From an uncultured Clostridia bacterium (lineage in GTDB: Bacteria; Bacillota; Clostridia; TANB77; CAG-508): a stretch of DNA of 64,000 bases. The position numbers and the translations under genes are program-made. A model generated the notes under the pieces. That model was not told the DNA's origin. It did no database searches and saw only the letters and a program-made list of their open reading frames with translations. Of the stretch, positions 9,850 to 21,322 are shown piece by piece (the first letter of the stretch is position 1; every line of letters begins with the position of its first letter). The DNA lies in contig CANQCU010000005.1 in assembly GCA_947590905.1 (NCBI GenBank), positions 1-64,000 on the forward strand. The letters run 5' to 3'.

Positions 9850-12249
9850 ATGGGAAGAAAAAGAAAAGTATCAAAAAAGAAAAAAGCAACTCAAGAAGCA
9901 TATATACACGCGATTGTTATGATGATTTTTAGTGTGCTACTTGCAGTATTAATATATGTACAATCAGGATATATAGGAGAACACCTAAGCCCAATGCTAG
10001 GTGGTATTGTTGGTTGGATAAAATATCTTATTCCAATAGGAACATTTATTATAGCTATAACTCTAATGAAAGAGAAGAAAGAGTTTGTTGCACCTAAGAT
10101 AACACAATTTATAATAATAATATTATGCGTATGTGCTTTTATGACATCAATGCAATTATCAGGGAAAAAGAAAAATTTGAACATAGAAGACGATTTCTCA
10201 GATGTTGTAGCAGAAGCTTATGACCTTGGAACACAGAATCAAGGTGGAGGTGCTGTAGGAGCACTTGTTGCAGTGCCAATGACTAAGCTTTTAGGTACAC
10301 TTGGTACAAATGTATTACTTATAGGAGTTTCTATACTTCTTGCAATTTTCACATTTGGAATAAAACCAGCAGAATTAATAGATAGTATTTCACAAAGCTT
10401 TAAGAATGCAAGAGAATATGAGGACGAAGAAGAGGAAGAAGAGGAAGTAGTAGTTCTACCTAAAAAGAAGAACAAAAAAGAAAAAGATAAAACTAAAAAA
10501 AACCATTCGGTAATAATGGAAGATCCATTCGGAGATGGAAACGAAGAAACAAAACCAAAATATGACCATGACATACCTTTAGCATTTGAAGAAAAAATAA
10601 ATAAAGAACCAGAAAAAGTAGAAATAAAAGAAACGCCAAAAGTTTCACAAACAGATTACATAGAGGCAAATTTATTTAAAGAGACAGAAGAGCAAAAAGA
10701 AGATAAGACAAAACAAGTACTTCAACTTGAACATGCACAAATAGTAGAAGACCAAAACTATGAGTTTCCACCAATAGCATTACTAGAACAAGGCGAAGGA
10801 AGAAAAGCAAAAGCAGAGAAAAAAACAATAACAGATAATGCATTAAAACTTCAAAGAACTTTACATAGCTTTGGAGTAACTGCTAAAGTAGAAGATGTTT
10901 CAGTAGGACCAGCTATTACTAGATATGAGTTAAAACCAGCAGAAGGAGTAAGAGTAAGCAAAATTGCTAATTTAGCGGATGATATAGCTCTTAACTTAGC
11001 TGCACAAAGTATAAGAATAGAAGCACCAATACCAGGAAAGCAAGCAGTAGGAATAGAAATTCCAAATAAAGAAACAGAAATGGTACATTTAAGAGATGTA
11101 ATAGATTCAGAAGAATTTGTAAAAGCAGAATCAAAAGTATCAATGGGACTAGGAAAAGATGTAAGTGGAGCGAGAGTAATTGCAGACATAGCAAAAATGC
11201 CACACTTATTAGTTGCAGGAAGTACAGGTTCAGGAAAGAGTGTATGCATCAATACTCTTATTACGAGTATAATATATAAGGCAAAACCAAGTGAAGTAAA
11301 ACTTTTAATGGTTGATCCAAAGATAGTAGAATTATCAGTATATAATGGAATACCACATCTATTAATTCCAGTAGTAACAGACCCAAGAAAAGCAGCTGGG
11401 GCACTTGCTTGGGCAGTACAAGAGATGGAAGATAGATATGCAAAATTTGCAGCAAAAGGTGTTAGAGATATAAAAGGATATAATAAAGCATTAGAAGCAG
11501 AAACAGAAGAAGAGCAAGCCGTAAAAATGCCACAAATAATAATAATAGTAGACGAGCTTGCAGATTTAATGATGGTTGCATCTAAAGAAGTAGAAGATGC
11601 AATATGTAGATTAGCACAAAAAGCAAGAGCAGCAGGAATGCATTTAGTTATAGCAACTCAAAGACCATCAGTAGATGTAATAACAGGTTTAATTAAAGCA
11701 AATATACCTTCAAGAATAGCATTTGCAGTATCTTCACAAATAGATTCAAGAACAATATTAGACATGCCAGGAGCAGAAAAACTTCTAGGAAAAGGAGATA
11801 TGCTTTTCTATCCAACAGGAGTATCAAAACCTACAAGAGTACAAGGTGCATTTGTATCAGATAAAGAAGTAGAGAAAATAGTAGATTTCTTAAAAAAAGA
11901 CGGAGAAACAACATATAACACAGATATTATAGAATCAATAGAAAAAGCAAATAAAACAGACAAAGAAGTAGCAGAAGATGCAGAAGAAGATGATGTAGAT
12001 CCAAGATTAGAAGAAGCAATTGAAGAAGTAATAGCAAACGGACAAGCATCAACATCATTTATACAAAGAAGATTAAAAGTAGGATATGCTAGAGCGGGCA
12101 GAATAATAGATCAAATGACAGAAAGAGGAATTATATCAGGATATCAAGGAAGCAAACCAAGAGAAGTATTAATGACTAAAGAAAGATGGGAAGAACTAAA
12201 TAGAGAGCCAGCTCCTACAACAACTGATAATGTAGAGGAGCAAAATTAG
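9850..12249 (+). CDS. ftsK: DNA translocase FtsK/SpoIIIE
   Basis: 799 residues. It is a membrane-anchored ATPase that pumps chromosomal DNA through the division or sporulation septum. Four hydrophobic helices lie in the first 180 residues, followed by an acidic, Lys-rich linker (about 190-300). The motor has Walker A GSTGSGKS (about residue 457) and Walker [14 protein letters not shown]-terminal gamma winged-helix domain ([19 protein letters not shown]) reads KOPS-like sites. All parts are present in one frame. The in-frame triplets preceding Gly are never CGG. AGGAGAATAAC precedes the ATG. Confidence 0.95.
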   Translation: MGRKRKVSKKKKATQEAYIHAIVMMIFSVLLAVLIYVQSGYIGEHLSPMLGGIVGWIKYLIPIGTFIIAITLMKEKKEFVAPKITQFIIIILCVCAFMTSMQLSGKKKNLNIEDDFSDVVAEAYDLGTQNQGGGAVGALVAVPMTKLLGTLGTNVLLIGVSILLAIFTFGIKPAELIDSISQSFKNAREYEDEEEEEEEVVVLPKKKNKKEKDKTKKNHSVIMEDPFGDGNEETKPKYDHDIPLAFEEKINKEPEKVEIKETPKVSQTDYIEANLFKETEEQKEDKTKQVLQLEHAQIVEDQNYEFPPIALLEQGEGRKAKAEKKTITDNALKLQRTLHSFGVTAKVEDVSVGPAITRYELKPAEGVRVSKIANLADDIALNLAAQSIRIEAPIPGKQAVGIEIPNKETEMVHLRDVIDSEEFVKAESKVSMGLGKDVSGARVIADIAKMPHLLVAGSTGSGKSVCINTLITSIIYKAKPSEVKLLMVDPKIVELSVYNGIPHLLIPVVTDPRKAAGALAWAVQEMEDRYAKFAAKGVRDIKGYNKALEAETEEEQAVKMPQIIIIVDELADLMMVASKEVEDAICRLAQKARAAGMHLVIATQRPSVDVITGLIKANIPSRIAFAVSSQIDSRTILDMPGAEKLLGKGDMLFYPTGVSKPTRVQGAFVSDKEVEKIVDFLKKDGETTYNTDIIESIEKANKTDKEVAEDAEEDDVDPRLEEAIEEVIANGQASTSFIQRRLKVGYARAGRIIDQMTERGIISGYQGSKPREVLMTKERWEELNREPAPTTTDNVEEQN

Positions 12250-12363
12250 TAAAAAATGAACAAAAAATAGGCTTAAGATATAGAAAAATAACTAAATTAT
12301 AAAATACATAAGAATAAATATTTCTTTTCAAAATTTAGACAAGAAAGGTTTTGAAAATAAAAA

Positions 12364-13926
12364 ATGAAAACAAATGATATCTTATTAAAATTTCAAAGTA
12401 AAAATAATAAGTTAGAAGATGTATTATCAAAAAAGAATTTTTCAGGAGATGTAAAAAATCTCCTACTTAGCATGCTATATAATATCAGTAGCTCATATAA
12501 TGATTATGCTAATATAAAAGTAAATGTAGAAAGAAAAAGTAAATTTATAGAAGATATAATAGATATAATAAGCCAATGTACATCTATTGAATTAGTAAAG
12601 CCTAACACAGAAGAGGGAGAAAAATTTGCAAAGCTAGGAATAACAAGTAAAGTAGATACATATTTAAAAACAATAAGAGTATTCCCAAAAGAATTAACAA
12701 TGCTTTTTGCATTATTTAAAATGAACGATACAAAAATGTATCTAGATGAAAGATATAACGTTATTAGAATTGCCTTGCCAGAATTACTTAACGAAGGAAG
12801 AGATATAAACAATATAGAAATAATACGTGATTTTAATGCTTGGTCATGGAATACACTTCCAAGTGAAATAAGTAATATTGACTGCAATCTAATATACCAA
12901 AATCTTCAAATACTTTTGGGATTTGATTTTATGGATAACTGGATGAAGAAGAAAGACCAAAAAAACTTGCTAGATATTTTGGAAAATCAATTAAAAGAAA
13001 AATATAGTGATATAGACATAGATAAGTTATTAAATTTAATTTATAGAATATCTATAATAATATGTATTCAAAGAAATAAAGAAGAAAAAGAAAGATTAAT
13101 AGAAGAAAGAGAATGGTGCGAAAAAAAACTTGAGAGACTAGAAGATAAAGAAAAATTAGTAATAGAGCTAACAAAAGAGAAAAAAGAAAAAGCAAAAGAA
13201 ATTAAAAAAATAGATGAAATAATAAATGATAAGAAGTTATTAAAAAAAGAGTTTGATGAAAGAAATAGTAAGCTTTCAGAGTATCAAAAAATATTTAGCC
13301 TAGATAATCTTTTAGGAACAATAAAAAAAGAGAGAAAAAAGGCTTTAAATGATATTGAAGAATGTAATAAATTATTGGATGCAAAAAATTACATAAAATT
13401 AAAGCAAGAATTAGAAAAAAATCTAGAATTGCTTAAAGAACTAAAAAACTCAAGATTCAAAGATAAATATAAAATTGAAATACAAAAAATATTTATTAAA
13501 TTATTGGAAGAAAAGTTAGATAAAATAGAAGGAATTGATCAAAGAAAAGAATACATTAACTTTTTCTATATTTTAAGATATTATAATTTTATAGTATTTG
13601 ATGATGAAAATTTCATAAAAGATATTGAAGCAATTATGGAAGATATGGAATACATAGAAGAAAAAACTATAGATAAATTATATACTTTAAAGATAATAAA
13701 TCCTATTACTAAGGATAAAATAACAGACATAAAAATTATTAGACCAATCCTAAGTACGAGAATTATGAATTTAGAAAATGTTACCATAGAAGCAGTTCAA
13801 AAAGAAAGAACAATCGAAATAAGTATATATGATGGAAAAATATTAGAATTAGGATTTGAAATAGAAAATTCTAGGGAAGTTCAAATAAAAGGTAAGAAAA
13901 AAGTTAAGTTATTTAGCTATAAATAA
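12364..13926 (+). CDS. Coiled-coil protein of unknown function
   Basis: 520 residues; I do not recognise the family. The N-terminal 240 residues are mixed alpha/beta. Residues about 235-390 are extremely rich in Lys, Glu and Leu with heptad-like spacing and likely form a long coiled coil. The last 100 residues return to a beta-rich domain. There is no signal peptide or membrane helix, so it is probably cytoplasmic. It follows ftsK by 114 bases and precedes the beta-CASP nuclease. GAAAGG lies rather far upstream (about 18 bases) of the ATG. Confidence 0.7.
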   Translation: MKTNDILLKFQSKNNKLEDVLSKKNFSGDVKNLLLSMLYNISSSYNDYANIKVNVERKSKFIEDIIDIISQCTSIELVKPNTEEGEKFAKLGITSKVDTYLKTIRVFPKELTMLFALFKMNDTKMYLDERYNVIRIALPELLNEGRDINNIEIIRDFNAWSWNTLPSEISNIDCNLIYQNLQILLGFDFMDNWMKKKDQKNLLDILENQLKEKYSDIDIDKLLNLIYRISIIICIQRNKEEKERLIEEREWCEKKLERLEDKEKLVIELTKEKKEKAKEIKKIDEIINDKKLLKKEFDERNSKLSEYQKIFSLDNLLGTIKKERKKALNDIEECNKLLDAKNYIKLKQELEKNLELLKELKNSRFKDKYKIEIQKIFIKLLEEKLDKIEGIDQRKEYINFFYILRYYNFIVFDDENFIKDIEAIMEDMEYIEEKTIDKLYTLKIINPITKDKITDIKIIRPILSTRIMNLENVTIEAVQKERTIEISIYDGKILELGFEIENSREVQIKGKKKVKLFSYK

Positions 13927-14019
13927 CTTTTGTGAAGCTAAAATTTTATCTAAATAATTATGTAAAAAGTATCTTTTCAAATTTGACTTACTACAAAAGA
14001 AAGGAAAGAAAATAAAAAT

Positions 14020-15667
14020 ATGAAAATAACATTTTTAGGTGCTGCAGAGGGAGTAACAGGTTCAAATTTTTTAGTAGAAACAGAGACTAAAAAGTTCTTA
14101 GTAGATTGTGGGTTATTCCAAGGAAATACAAAAGAAGAAGATAAGAACTATGATGAATTTGCATTTAATGTAAAAGAAATAGATTTTATGCTACTTACTC
14201 ATGCACATATAGACCACTCAGGAAGAATACCAAAACTATACAATGATGGATATAGAAACCCAGTTTATGCAACAAAAGCAACATGTGATTTGTGTTCAAT
14301 AATGCTTCCAGATAGTGGACATATCCAAGAGATGGAAGTTGAATGGAAAAATAGAAAAAGAAAAAGAGAGGGAAAATCTGGATATCCTCCACTATATACA
14401 GCAGAAGATGCACAAAAGTGTATGAAGCTATTTGAAGCTGTACCATATGGTGAACTTGTGCAAATAGATGAGAGTATTACAGTTAGATATAATGATGCTG
14501 GACATATGTTAGGATCAGCAATAATAGAAGTTTGGGTAAAAGAAAACCGGAAAGACAGAGAAGATAGTATTTACAGGAGATTTAGGAAATAATGATATAC
14601 CACTTCTAGCATCACCAACAATGATAGAAACAGCAGATTATCTAGTTATGGAATCTACTTATGGAAATAGATTACACATGAGAAATGATGACAAAGCAGA
14701 AATGTTCTTAAATATTGTATATGATACAATTAAACATGGCGGAAATGTTGTAATACCATCATTTGCAGTAGGTAGAACACAAGAGATACTTTATGAATTA
14801 AACAAAATAAAAGATACAACAAAAGATGAAAGCTTTATAAATAAATATAGATTACTTATGGAAACGCCAGTATATGTAGATAGTCCTCTTGCAATTTCAG
14901 CAACGGAAATTTTCAAGAAAAACGAGGACTTGTTTGATGATGAGGTAAAGGCAGAAATTGAAAGAGGAGATAATCCACTAGAATTTGACGGATTGCAATT
15001 CACAAGAACAGCAGAAGAATCAAAAGCACTTAATGAAAATGTAGAATCATCAATAATAATATCTGCAAGTGGTATGTGTGATGTAGGAAGAATAAAACAC
15101 CATTTAAAACATAATCTATGGAACTCAAACAACACTATACTATTTGTTGGATATCAAGCAGCAGGAACACTTGGAAGAAGATTGGTAGAAGGCGCTAAAA
15201 AAGTAAAAATTTTCGGTGAAGAGATAGCAGTTAATGCTAGAATAGAATATATTGAAGGATTTTCAGGACATGCAGACCAAGAATGGCTTATGAATTTTAT
15301 ATATTCATTTATAACAAAGCCAAAACAAATAATTTTGGTTCATGGTGACAAAGATGCGCAAAAGGAACTAAGAGACATAATAATAGAAAAAACAAATATA
15401 CCAGTCACAATACCTAAATATGGCGAAATATATAATGTACATAACAACAATGTTGAATTTGAGGAAAAGCTTGAACTAGAATCAGAGAAAAGAGCTCAAA
15501 AAGTTGAACTTATAAATAGAGTAAAATTGCTTCGTGATGAAATGAATGATATGGAAGATATTTTGAAAAACGATATATTAACAGAAGAGACAAAAGAAGA
15601 TGAAATTAATAGCATAACACTTAAACTTAAAGAAATAGAAAAGATTATTGTAAGTATAATAGAGTAA
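14020..15667 (+). CDS. Metallo-beta-lactamase/beta-CASP ribonuclease-like protein, one +1 CGG shift
   Basis: 548 residues after skipping C14548 of in-frame CGG 14548-14550. The zero-frame half has the metal site THAHIDHSGRIP and ends in NAGH-like NDAGHMLGSA. After the skip the product reads NGKTEKIVFTGDLGNND, the conserved beta-lactamase strand with its metal-binding Asp. It continues with STYGNR, the beta-CASP segment (PSFAVGRTQEIL, DSPLA, SASGMCDVGR) and HGD near the end, stopping at TAA 15665-15667. These enzymes process RNA; the Exo/YsxX-like group is the best match. A charged coiled tail of about 60 residues follows the core. Without the shift the product stops at 190 residues. Confidence 0.9.
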
Positions 15668-15773
15668 GAAGAAAAATATTTGTTTAATTATTTGCTTAGA
15701 TTTTGAAGTTTTGCAATTAATTAAAGTATAGAAATAATATAAAAATATATTATATAGATAGGAGAATTTAGAA

Positions 15774-17672
15774 GTGAAAACATACATAAATGATGCAATT
15801 ATAGGAAACAAAGAACTAAAAGTAGGATTAACAGAAAAAGGAGAAATTGTAAGAATATGCTATCCAAATATTGATTTTAGGCAGTTTATAGAATTATTCC
15901 ATGTAGGAGTAAAAATTAACGATTCGAATCTAATATATTTACATAATGATATAAATAATACATATTCACAACATTATATAGAAGATACAAATGTACTTAA
16001 AACAGAAATAAAAAATACATACTTTAATTTAAAAATGATACAAACAGATTTTGTTTCAATAAGCAATAATGTAATAATACGTAAATATACTTTTGCAAAT
16101 GAACACGAAATACCACTTGATGTAAGAGTTGTTATAAATTCAAAAATGATAAGTGACATGAATAATTTTGCAAGCAGTAAAGTAATTGAAAATGGTATGT
16201 TACAATATTCTCATGGATATAATATGGCAATTTTATCAAATACAATAAAAATGGATTCATATAAAATTAATGGAGTGGATGAAGTAATAGAAAGTGGAAT
16301 ATTGCAAGATAAAGACTACATAGGAATGTCACCAAATAGTGCAATAAGCTATGACTTAGGAACATTAAAACCAAACGAAGTAAAAGAATTTAGTATATTT
16401 ATATTTGTTTCTGATAACAAAGAGAAAAATAAATTAGAAGATATAGAAAATCAAATAAACAAAGTAAGAAAATTAGATGCAGAAAAAGAATTACAAAATG
16501 CAAAAAAATATTGGAAAAAATATGTTAAAGACCATTCAAGTTTAACCCTAGAAGGTTCAACCTATAAGGAAATAATTAAAAACATATACACAAGAACAAT
16601 ACTTTTATTTCCATTACTTACAAACCAAACAACAGGAGGAATGTCAGCTGCAATGGAGATAGACGAAGACTTTACAAAATGTGGAAGATATGAATACTGC
16701 TGGCCAAGAGATGCAATTTATGTAACAAAAGCACTTGACTTACTAAAAATGCAGAAAGAAACAGAAAAATTCTATAAAGTATTTTGCAAAAATACACAAT
16801 CAAAATCAGGAATGTGGGAACAAAGATTTTTCACAGATGGAACACTTGCACCTTGTTGGGGATATCAGATAGATGAAACAGCAAGTATTGTTTATGGAGT
16901 ATATGACCATTACACAAGAACAAAAGATAAAAAATTTTTAAAAGATAATTTGAAAATGTTAGAAAAAGCTGTTAGTTTTCTAGAAAAATATACAGAAGAT
17001 ATCGTGCAAGATAAAAAAGAAATGAGAGTATCATATGACCTTTGGGAAATGCATGAAGGAGTAAGCATATATTCTTTGGCAAGTATATTTTCAGCTTTTG
17101 AAGCAATGCAAAAAGTATATGATGCACTTGAAGAAGAGCTCAGTGAAAATAGATTAAAACAAGAAAACATTGTAAAACAAAAAGAAATAATAGAAAAACA
17201 ATTAAAAGAGTTGAAAAACTATGTACTAGATAGATTATATGATGAAGAGAAAAAGAGTTTTGTAAGAAATACAGAAGATAAGAAATTAGACATAAGTATT
17301 TTAGGAATAACAGTACCATTTAAAATGTTCTCTCCAAATGAAAAGAAAATTACAAACACAATTGAAAGAATAAATCTTAACTTAAGAACCTATACTGGAG
17401 GATACTTAAGATTCGAAGATGATCATTATACAGAAGATAGGCCATGGGTTGTATCAACTCTATGGATGGCACTTTATTATTTAGAAATAAGAGAATATAA
17501 AAAAGCAAAAGAATGCTTTGATTTTGTTATAAGTACAAGTACAAAACATGGATTTTTAGCAGAACAAGTAGAAAACAGAGAAATGAAATCGGCTTGGGTA
17601 ATTGGACTTGGTTGGTCTCATGCGATGTTTATAATAGTGCTTAATGAATTTGAAAGATTAGGACTTGTGTAG
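15774..17672 (+). CDS. Glycoside hydrolase family 15 (glucoamylase-like) protein
   Basis: 632 residues. An N-terminal beta-sandwich of about 260 residues leads into an (alpha/alpha)6 barrel. GRYEYCWPRDAIYVT carries the family Trp-Pro-Arg-Asp substrate-binding motif. YDLWEMHEG holds a conserved catalytic-region Glu, and ENREMKSAWVIGLGWSHA is the second conserved acidic region. It probably hydrolyses alpha-glucans from the non-reducing end. No signal peptide is seen, so it may act on internal glycogen or trehalose-like sugars. The start is GTG at 15774, after AGGAG. A terminator follows. Confidence 0.88.
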   Translation: MKTYINDAIIGNKELKVGLTEKGEIVRICYPNIDFRQFIELFHVGVKINDSNLIYLHNDINNTYSQHYIEDTNVLKTEIKNTYFNLKMIQTDFVSISNNVIIRKYTFANEHEIPLDVRVVINSKMISDMNNFASSKVIENGMLQYSHGYNMAILSNTIKMDSYKINGVDEVIESGILQDKDYIGMSPNSAISYDLGTLKPNEVKEFSIFIFVSDNKEKNKLEDIENQINKVRKLDAEKELQNAKKYWKKYVKDHSSLTLEGSTYKEIIKNIYTRTILLFPLLTNQTTGGMSAAMEIDEDFTKCGRYEYCWPRDAIYVTKALDLLKMQKETEKFYKVFCKNTQSKSGMWEQRFFTDGTLAPCWGYQIDETASIVYGVYDHYTRTKDKKFLKDNLKMLEKAVSFLEKYTEDIVQDKKEMRVSYDLWEMHEGVSIYSLASIFSAFEAMQKVYDALEEELSENRLKQENIVKQKEIIEKQLKELKNYVLDRLYDEEKKSFVRNTEDKKLDISILGITVPFKMFSPNEKKITNTIERINLNLRTYTGGYLRFEDDHYTEDRPWVVSTLWMALYYLEIREYKKAKECFDFVISTSTKHGFLAEQVENREMKSAWVIGLGWSHAMFIIVLNEFERLGLV

Positions 17673-17697
17673 ATTAAAACTTTAGAAATATAAAAAA

Positions 17698-17739
17698 TTG
17701 ATATTCTTAGTATTTGGACTTAAGAATATCAACTTTTTT
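17698..17739 (+). terminator. Terminator after the GH15 gene
   Basis: A 12-bp stem (17698-17709 with 17721-17732) is followed by CTTTTTT. Confidence 0.9.
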
Positions 17740-17762
17740 ATGCAAAAATTCTTCAAAAACCC

Positions 17763-17791
17763 TTGACAAAAGCAAAAAAATAGTGTAAAGT
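17763..17791 (+). promoter_or_regulatory. Promoter of the ylxM-ffh-rpsP operon
   Basis: Perfect TTGACA at 17763-17768, 17 bases, then TAAAGT at 17786-17791, about 50 bases before ylxM. Confidence 0.65.
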
Positions 17792-17841
17792 AGAATAGCG
17801 TTACACCAATAGAAACTAAAAAGTGAAAGGTAAAATAAAAT

Positions 17842-18190
17842 ATGGATAAAAATGTTCAAATCGCTATGCTTCTTGATATATATGGAAAAGTATTAACAGA
17901 AAAACAACAGGACATCTTAGACCTATATTATAATAATAACTTATCACTTGCAGAAATAGCAGAAGAAGTTGGTATAACAAGGCAAGCTGTAAGAGATAGT
18001 ATTGTGAAAGGAGAGAAGAAACTTTTTCGGTTTAGAAGAAAAGCTAGAAATTATGAAAAAGGAACAAAAACAAGAAAAACAAATACAAAAGATATTATCG
18101 GAATTATCAGCTATACAAACAAAATATACTGATGAGCAAATAGCAAAAGTTCTTAACAATATAGCAAACGAATTAAAATGCATAGTTTAA
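17842..18190 (+). CDS. ylxM: YlxM/p13 family SRP-associated helix-turn-helix protein, one +1 CGG shift
   Basis: 115 residues when C18028 of CGG 18028-18030 is skipped. The zero-frame part has the sigma-70 region 4-like helix-turn-helix LSLAEIAEEVGITRQAVRD typical of YlxM. The shifted part reads GLEEKLEIMKKEQ, continues as a long helix and stops at TAA 18188-18190, close to the family length of about 110. In zero frame it would read basic residues and stop early. The next base is T, so the Gly codon is GGT. YlxM precedes ffh in many Firmicutes and is thought to modulate the signal recognition particle. Confidence 0.92.
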
Positions 18191-18212
18191 GAACAAGGTT
18201 AAGGAGGTATAT

Positions 18213-19565
18213 ATGGCTTTTGAAGGTTTATCATCAAGGTTGCAAGGAATAACTAATAAACTTAGGGGCAAAGCAAGAATAACAGAAAGCGATTTAAAAG
18301 AAATTCTAAGAGAAGTAAAACTTGCATTATTAGAAGCAGACGTAAACTATAAAATAGTAAAAGAATTTATCTCAGAAATAGAAAATAAGGCCTTAGGCCA
18401 AGATATACTAAAATCACTTACCCCAGGTCAACAAGTAGTAAAAATAGTTAAAGATGAACTTGTAGAATTACTTGGAGGGGTAGAAAGCAGAATAAATTTT
18501 ACACCAAATCCACCTACAATAATAATGTTAGTTGGTCTTCAAGGTTCAGGAAAAACTACGACAGCAGGAAAACTTGCAAACTTACTTAGAAAACAAGGGA
18601 AAAAACCACTTCTAGTTGCCTGTGATGTATATAGACCAGCTGCAATTAAACAGCTTCAAGTAGTAGGAGCATCACTTAATATACCAGTATTTGCAAATGA
18701 AGGATCAAAAGATGTTGTACATATTGCAAAACAAGCAGTGAATATGGCAATATCAAAGTTAAATGATGTAATTATTCTAGATACAGCAGGAAGATTACAC
18801 ATAGATGAAGAGCTAATGCAAGAATTACAAAATGTAAAATCAAGTGTTAAACCACATGAGATATTACTTGTAGTTGATAGTATGACAGGTCAGGATGCAG
18901 TAAATGTTGCAACAAGTTTTAATGAAAAACTTGGAATTGATGGAGTAATACTAACAAAGCTAGATGGTGATACACGTGGTGGAGCAGCATTATCAGTAAA
19001 AAAAGTTACAGGAAGACCTATAAAATTTGCTGCAGTAGGTGAAAAGTTAAGTGACATAGAAGTATTTCATCCAGAGAGAATGGCAACAAGAATTTTAGGA
19101 ATGGGTGATGTATTATCAATAATAGAAAAAGCAGAAGAAGCATTTGATGCAGAAGAAGCAGAAAAGCTTGAAAAAAAATTAAGAAAGCAAGAATTTGATT
19201 TAGATGATTATTTATCACAACTAAGACAAGTTAAAAAAATGGGTTCATTTTCATCAATACTAAAAATGATACCAGGTATGAACAAGCTAGGAGATGTAAA
19301 AGTTGATGATAAAGAATTTGTAAAAATAGAAGCTATAATTTGTTCTATGACTAAAAAAGAAAAAAGAAATCCTAAAATATTAAACGGAAGTAGAAGACAA
19401 AGAATAGCAAAAGGTTCTGGAACAACAGTACAAGACGTAAATAAATTCATGAAATCTTTTGAGCTAACACAGAAAATGATGAAACAGATGAATAACAAAA
19501 AAGGTGGAATGAAAAATGCATTAAAAGGCTTAAATATGAATGACTTAAAGAACTTAAAAATTTAA
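18213..19565 (+). CDS. ffh: Signal recognition particle protein Ffh
   Basis: 450 residues. GTPase that, with 4.5S RNA, directs nascent membrane proteins to FtsY. NG domain: GLQGSGKTTTAGKL (P-loop, about residue 108), DTAGR, TKLDGD. The M domain has the Met-rich tail (MMKQMNN). AAGGAGG stands 5 bases before ATG 18213. Intact, without in-frame CGG. It follows ylxM by 22 bases. Confidence 0.97.
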   Translation: MAFEGLSSRLQGITNKLRGKARITESDLKEILREVKLALLEADVNYKIVKEFISEIENKALGQDILKSLTPGQQVVKIVKDELVELLGGVESRINFTPNPPTIIMLVGLQGSGKTTTAGKLANLLRKQGKKPLLVACDVYRPAAIKQLQVVGASLNIPVFANEGSKDVVHIAKQAVNMAISKLNDVIILDTAGRLHIDEELMQELQNVKSSVKPHEILLVVDSMTGQDAVNVATSFNEKLGIDGVILTKLDGDTRGGAALSVKKVTGRPIKFAAVGEKLSDIEVFHPERMATRILGMGDVLSIIEKAEEAFDAEEAEKLEKKLRKQEFDLDDYLSQLRQVKKMGSFSSILKMIPGMNKLGDVKVDDKEFVKIEAIICSMTKKEKRNPKILNGSRRQRIAKGSGTTVQDVNKFMKSFELTQKMMKQMNNKKGGMKNALKGLNMNDLKNLKI

Positions 19566-19621
19566 TTTAGTTTTTAATTTTAAAAAATATAATTTCAATA
19601 TTTAGGAGGTGAACTTAAAAG

Positions 19622-19858
19622 ATGGTAAAAATAAGATTACAAAGAGTAGGAAAGAAAAAAGCTCCTTACTATCACATAGTAGTTGCAGATTCTAGATCTC
19701 CAAGAGATGGTAAAATAATAGAAGAATTAGGAACATTTGACCCAATGAAAGAACCAGCATTAATTTCTTTAGATAAAGAAAAATGCGAAACTTGGATAAA
19801 AAATGGCGCTAAGCCAACAGACACTGTAAAAGCTTTAATAGAAAAGGCAAATGCATAA
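19622..19858 (+). CDS. rpsP: 30S ribosomal protein S16
   Basis: 78 residues. [23 protein letters not shown] is the S16 signature start, seen here across residues 3-25. AGGAGGTG precedes the ATG. It is the third gene of the ylxM-to-rplS operon and ends 16 bases before the khpA start. Confidence 0.97.
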   Translation: MVKIRLQRVGKKKAPYYHIVVADSRSPRDGKIIEELGTFDPMKEPALISLDKEKCETWIKNGAKPTDTVKALIEKANA

Positions 19859-19874
19859 GGAGGTATTAAAACTC

Positions 19875-20105
19875 ATGAAAGAAGTTTTACAAACAATTAT
19901 TGAAAGCTTAGTTGAAGATAAATCTGCAATACAAATAAATCAAATAGATGGCGAAAAAAGCATTATATTTGAAGTTAAAGTTGCAGAAGCAGATATGGGC
20001 AGAATAATTGGAAAAGAAGGAAGAATTGCAAAAGCTATAAGAACAATATTCAGATCAGCTTATGCAAAAGAACAAAAGAAAGTTACAATCGAATTTTTAG
20101 ATTAA
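19875..20105 (+). CDS. khpA: KH-domain RNA-binding protein KhpA
   Basis: 76 residues with the KH signature RIIGKEGRIAKAIR (GxxG loop). KhpA binds RNA with partner KhpB and affects cell division and translation in Firmicutes. I chose ATG 19875, preceded by AAGGAGG; the upstream ATG at 19851 lies inside rpsP. Position between rpsP and rimM is typical. Confidence 0.93.
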   Translation: MKEVLQTIIESLVEDKSAIQINQIDGEKSIIFEVKVAEADMGRIIGKEGRIAKAIRTIFRSAYAKEQKKVTIEFLD

Positions 20106-20119
20106 TAAGGAGAAGCTAA

Positions 20120-20645
20120 ATGCAAAACTTATTAGAAATAGGTCAAATAGTAAACTCATATGGAATAAAAGGTTTTCTAAAAGTCGTACCATTTACAGAT
20201 AATGTAAATAGATTTAATAATTTAAAAAATATATACATTGAAAAAAATAAAAAACTTGAGGAAGTAGAGATAGAAGAAGTAAAATATCACAAAAATTTAG
20301 TTTTGATAAAACTAAAAGGAATAGATGATATAAATGAAGCAGAAAAGTACAAAAATTCTTATATCAAAATAGATAGAAAAGATGCAGTAAAACTTCCAGA
20401 AAATTCATATTTTATAGTAGATCTAATGGAAATGGAAGTATATACTGATGATGGAAAAATGCTTCGGAAAGATAATAGATGTATTTCCAACGGGAAGCAA
20501 TGATGTATATGTTGTAAAAGATGACTTAGGAAAACAAATACTATTACCTGCAATAGGTGATGTAATAAAAAATGTAGATGTAAAAAACAAAAAAATGATA
20601 GTACATCTAATAAAAGGTTTAGGAGAAGAAAATAATGAAGTTTAG
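20120..20645 (+). CDS. rimM: Ribosome maturation factor RimM, one +1 CGG shift
   Basis: 174 residues when C20465 of CGG 20465-20467 is skipped. RimM helps assemble the 30S head by binding S19. Zero frame carries [15 protein letters not shown] and ends at the PRC-barrel start. After the skip the product reads [18 protein letters not shown], the classic RimM C-terminal domain, then LLPAIGDV, and stops at TAG 20643-20645, overlapping trmD by 11 bases. In zero frame the product is 127 residues and lacks the PRC barrel. Confidence 0.95.
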
Positions 20646-21300
20646 CGTATTAACACTTTTCCCAGAAATGTTTGAAATGCTAAATACAAGTATAATTGGA
20701 AGAGCAATAGAAAAGAAGATTATAACTTTAGAAGTTGTAAATATAAGAGACTTTTCTAAAAACAAGCATAAGAAAGTAGATGATACACCTTATGGTGGAG
20801 GAGCGGGCATGGTAATGATGCCAGATGTAGTATATGATGCGTACGAATCTGTAAAAACAAAAGATTCTAAGCTTATATATTTATCACCACAAGGAAAAAC
20901 TTTAAATCAAGAAAAAGTAAAAGACCTAAGCAAAGAAAAGCATTTAATATTACTTTGTGGACATTATGAGGGAATAGACCAAAGGATTCTAGATGAGATT
21001 GTAGATGAAGAAATATCCATTGGAGACTATGTTTTAACAGGAGGAGAGCTACCAAGTATGGTACTTATAGATTCTGTTTCAAGATATGTAGAAGGGGTAT
21101 TAAATAAAGAATCAAGAGAGGAAGAAAGCTTTGCAAATGATAATTTATTAGAATATCCACAATACACAAGACCAGAAGAATTTCATGGAATGCAAGTTCC
21201 AGAAGTTTTAAAAAGTGGCAATCACCAAAACATAGAAAAATGGAGAAAAGAGAAGTCTTTAGAAATAACAAAAATAAAAAGACCAGATTTAATAAATTAA
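20635..21300 (+). CDS. trmD: tRNA (guanine-37-N1)-methyltransferase
   Basis: 221 residues. SPOUT enzyme that methylates G37 of tRNAs and prevents +1 frameshifting in other bacteria. [34 protein letters not shown] and [13 protein letters not shown] form the trefoil-knot SAM site. It is somewhat shorter than the usual 240 residues at the C-terminus. Given the CGG skipping in this genome, its role in frame maintenance makes it of interest. Overlaps rimM and sits 22 bases before rplS. Confidence 0.96.
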   Translation: MKFSVLTLFPEMFEMLNTSIIGRAIEKKIITLEVVNIRDFSKNKHKKVDDTPYGGGAGMVMMPDVVYDAYESVKTKDSKLIYLSPQGKTLNQEKVKDLSKEKHLILLCGHYEGIDQRILDEIVDEEISIGDYVLTGGELPSMVLIDSVSRYVEGVLNKESREEESFANDNLLEYPQYTRPEEFHGMQVPEVLKSGNHQNIEKWRKEKSLEITKIKRPDLIN

Positions 21301-21322
21301 AAAGAAAGAAGGAGAAAGAATA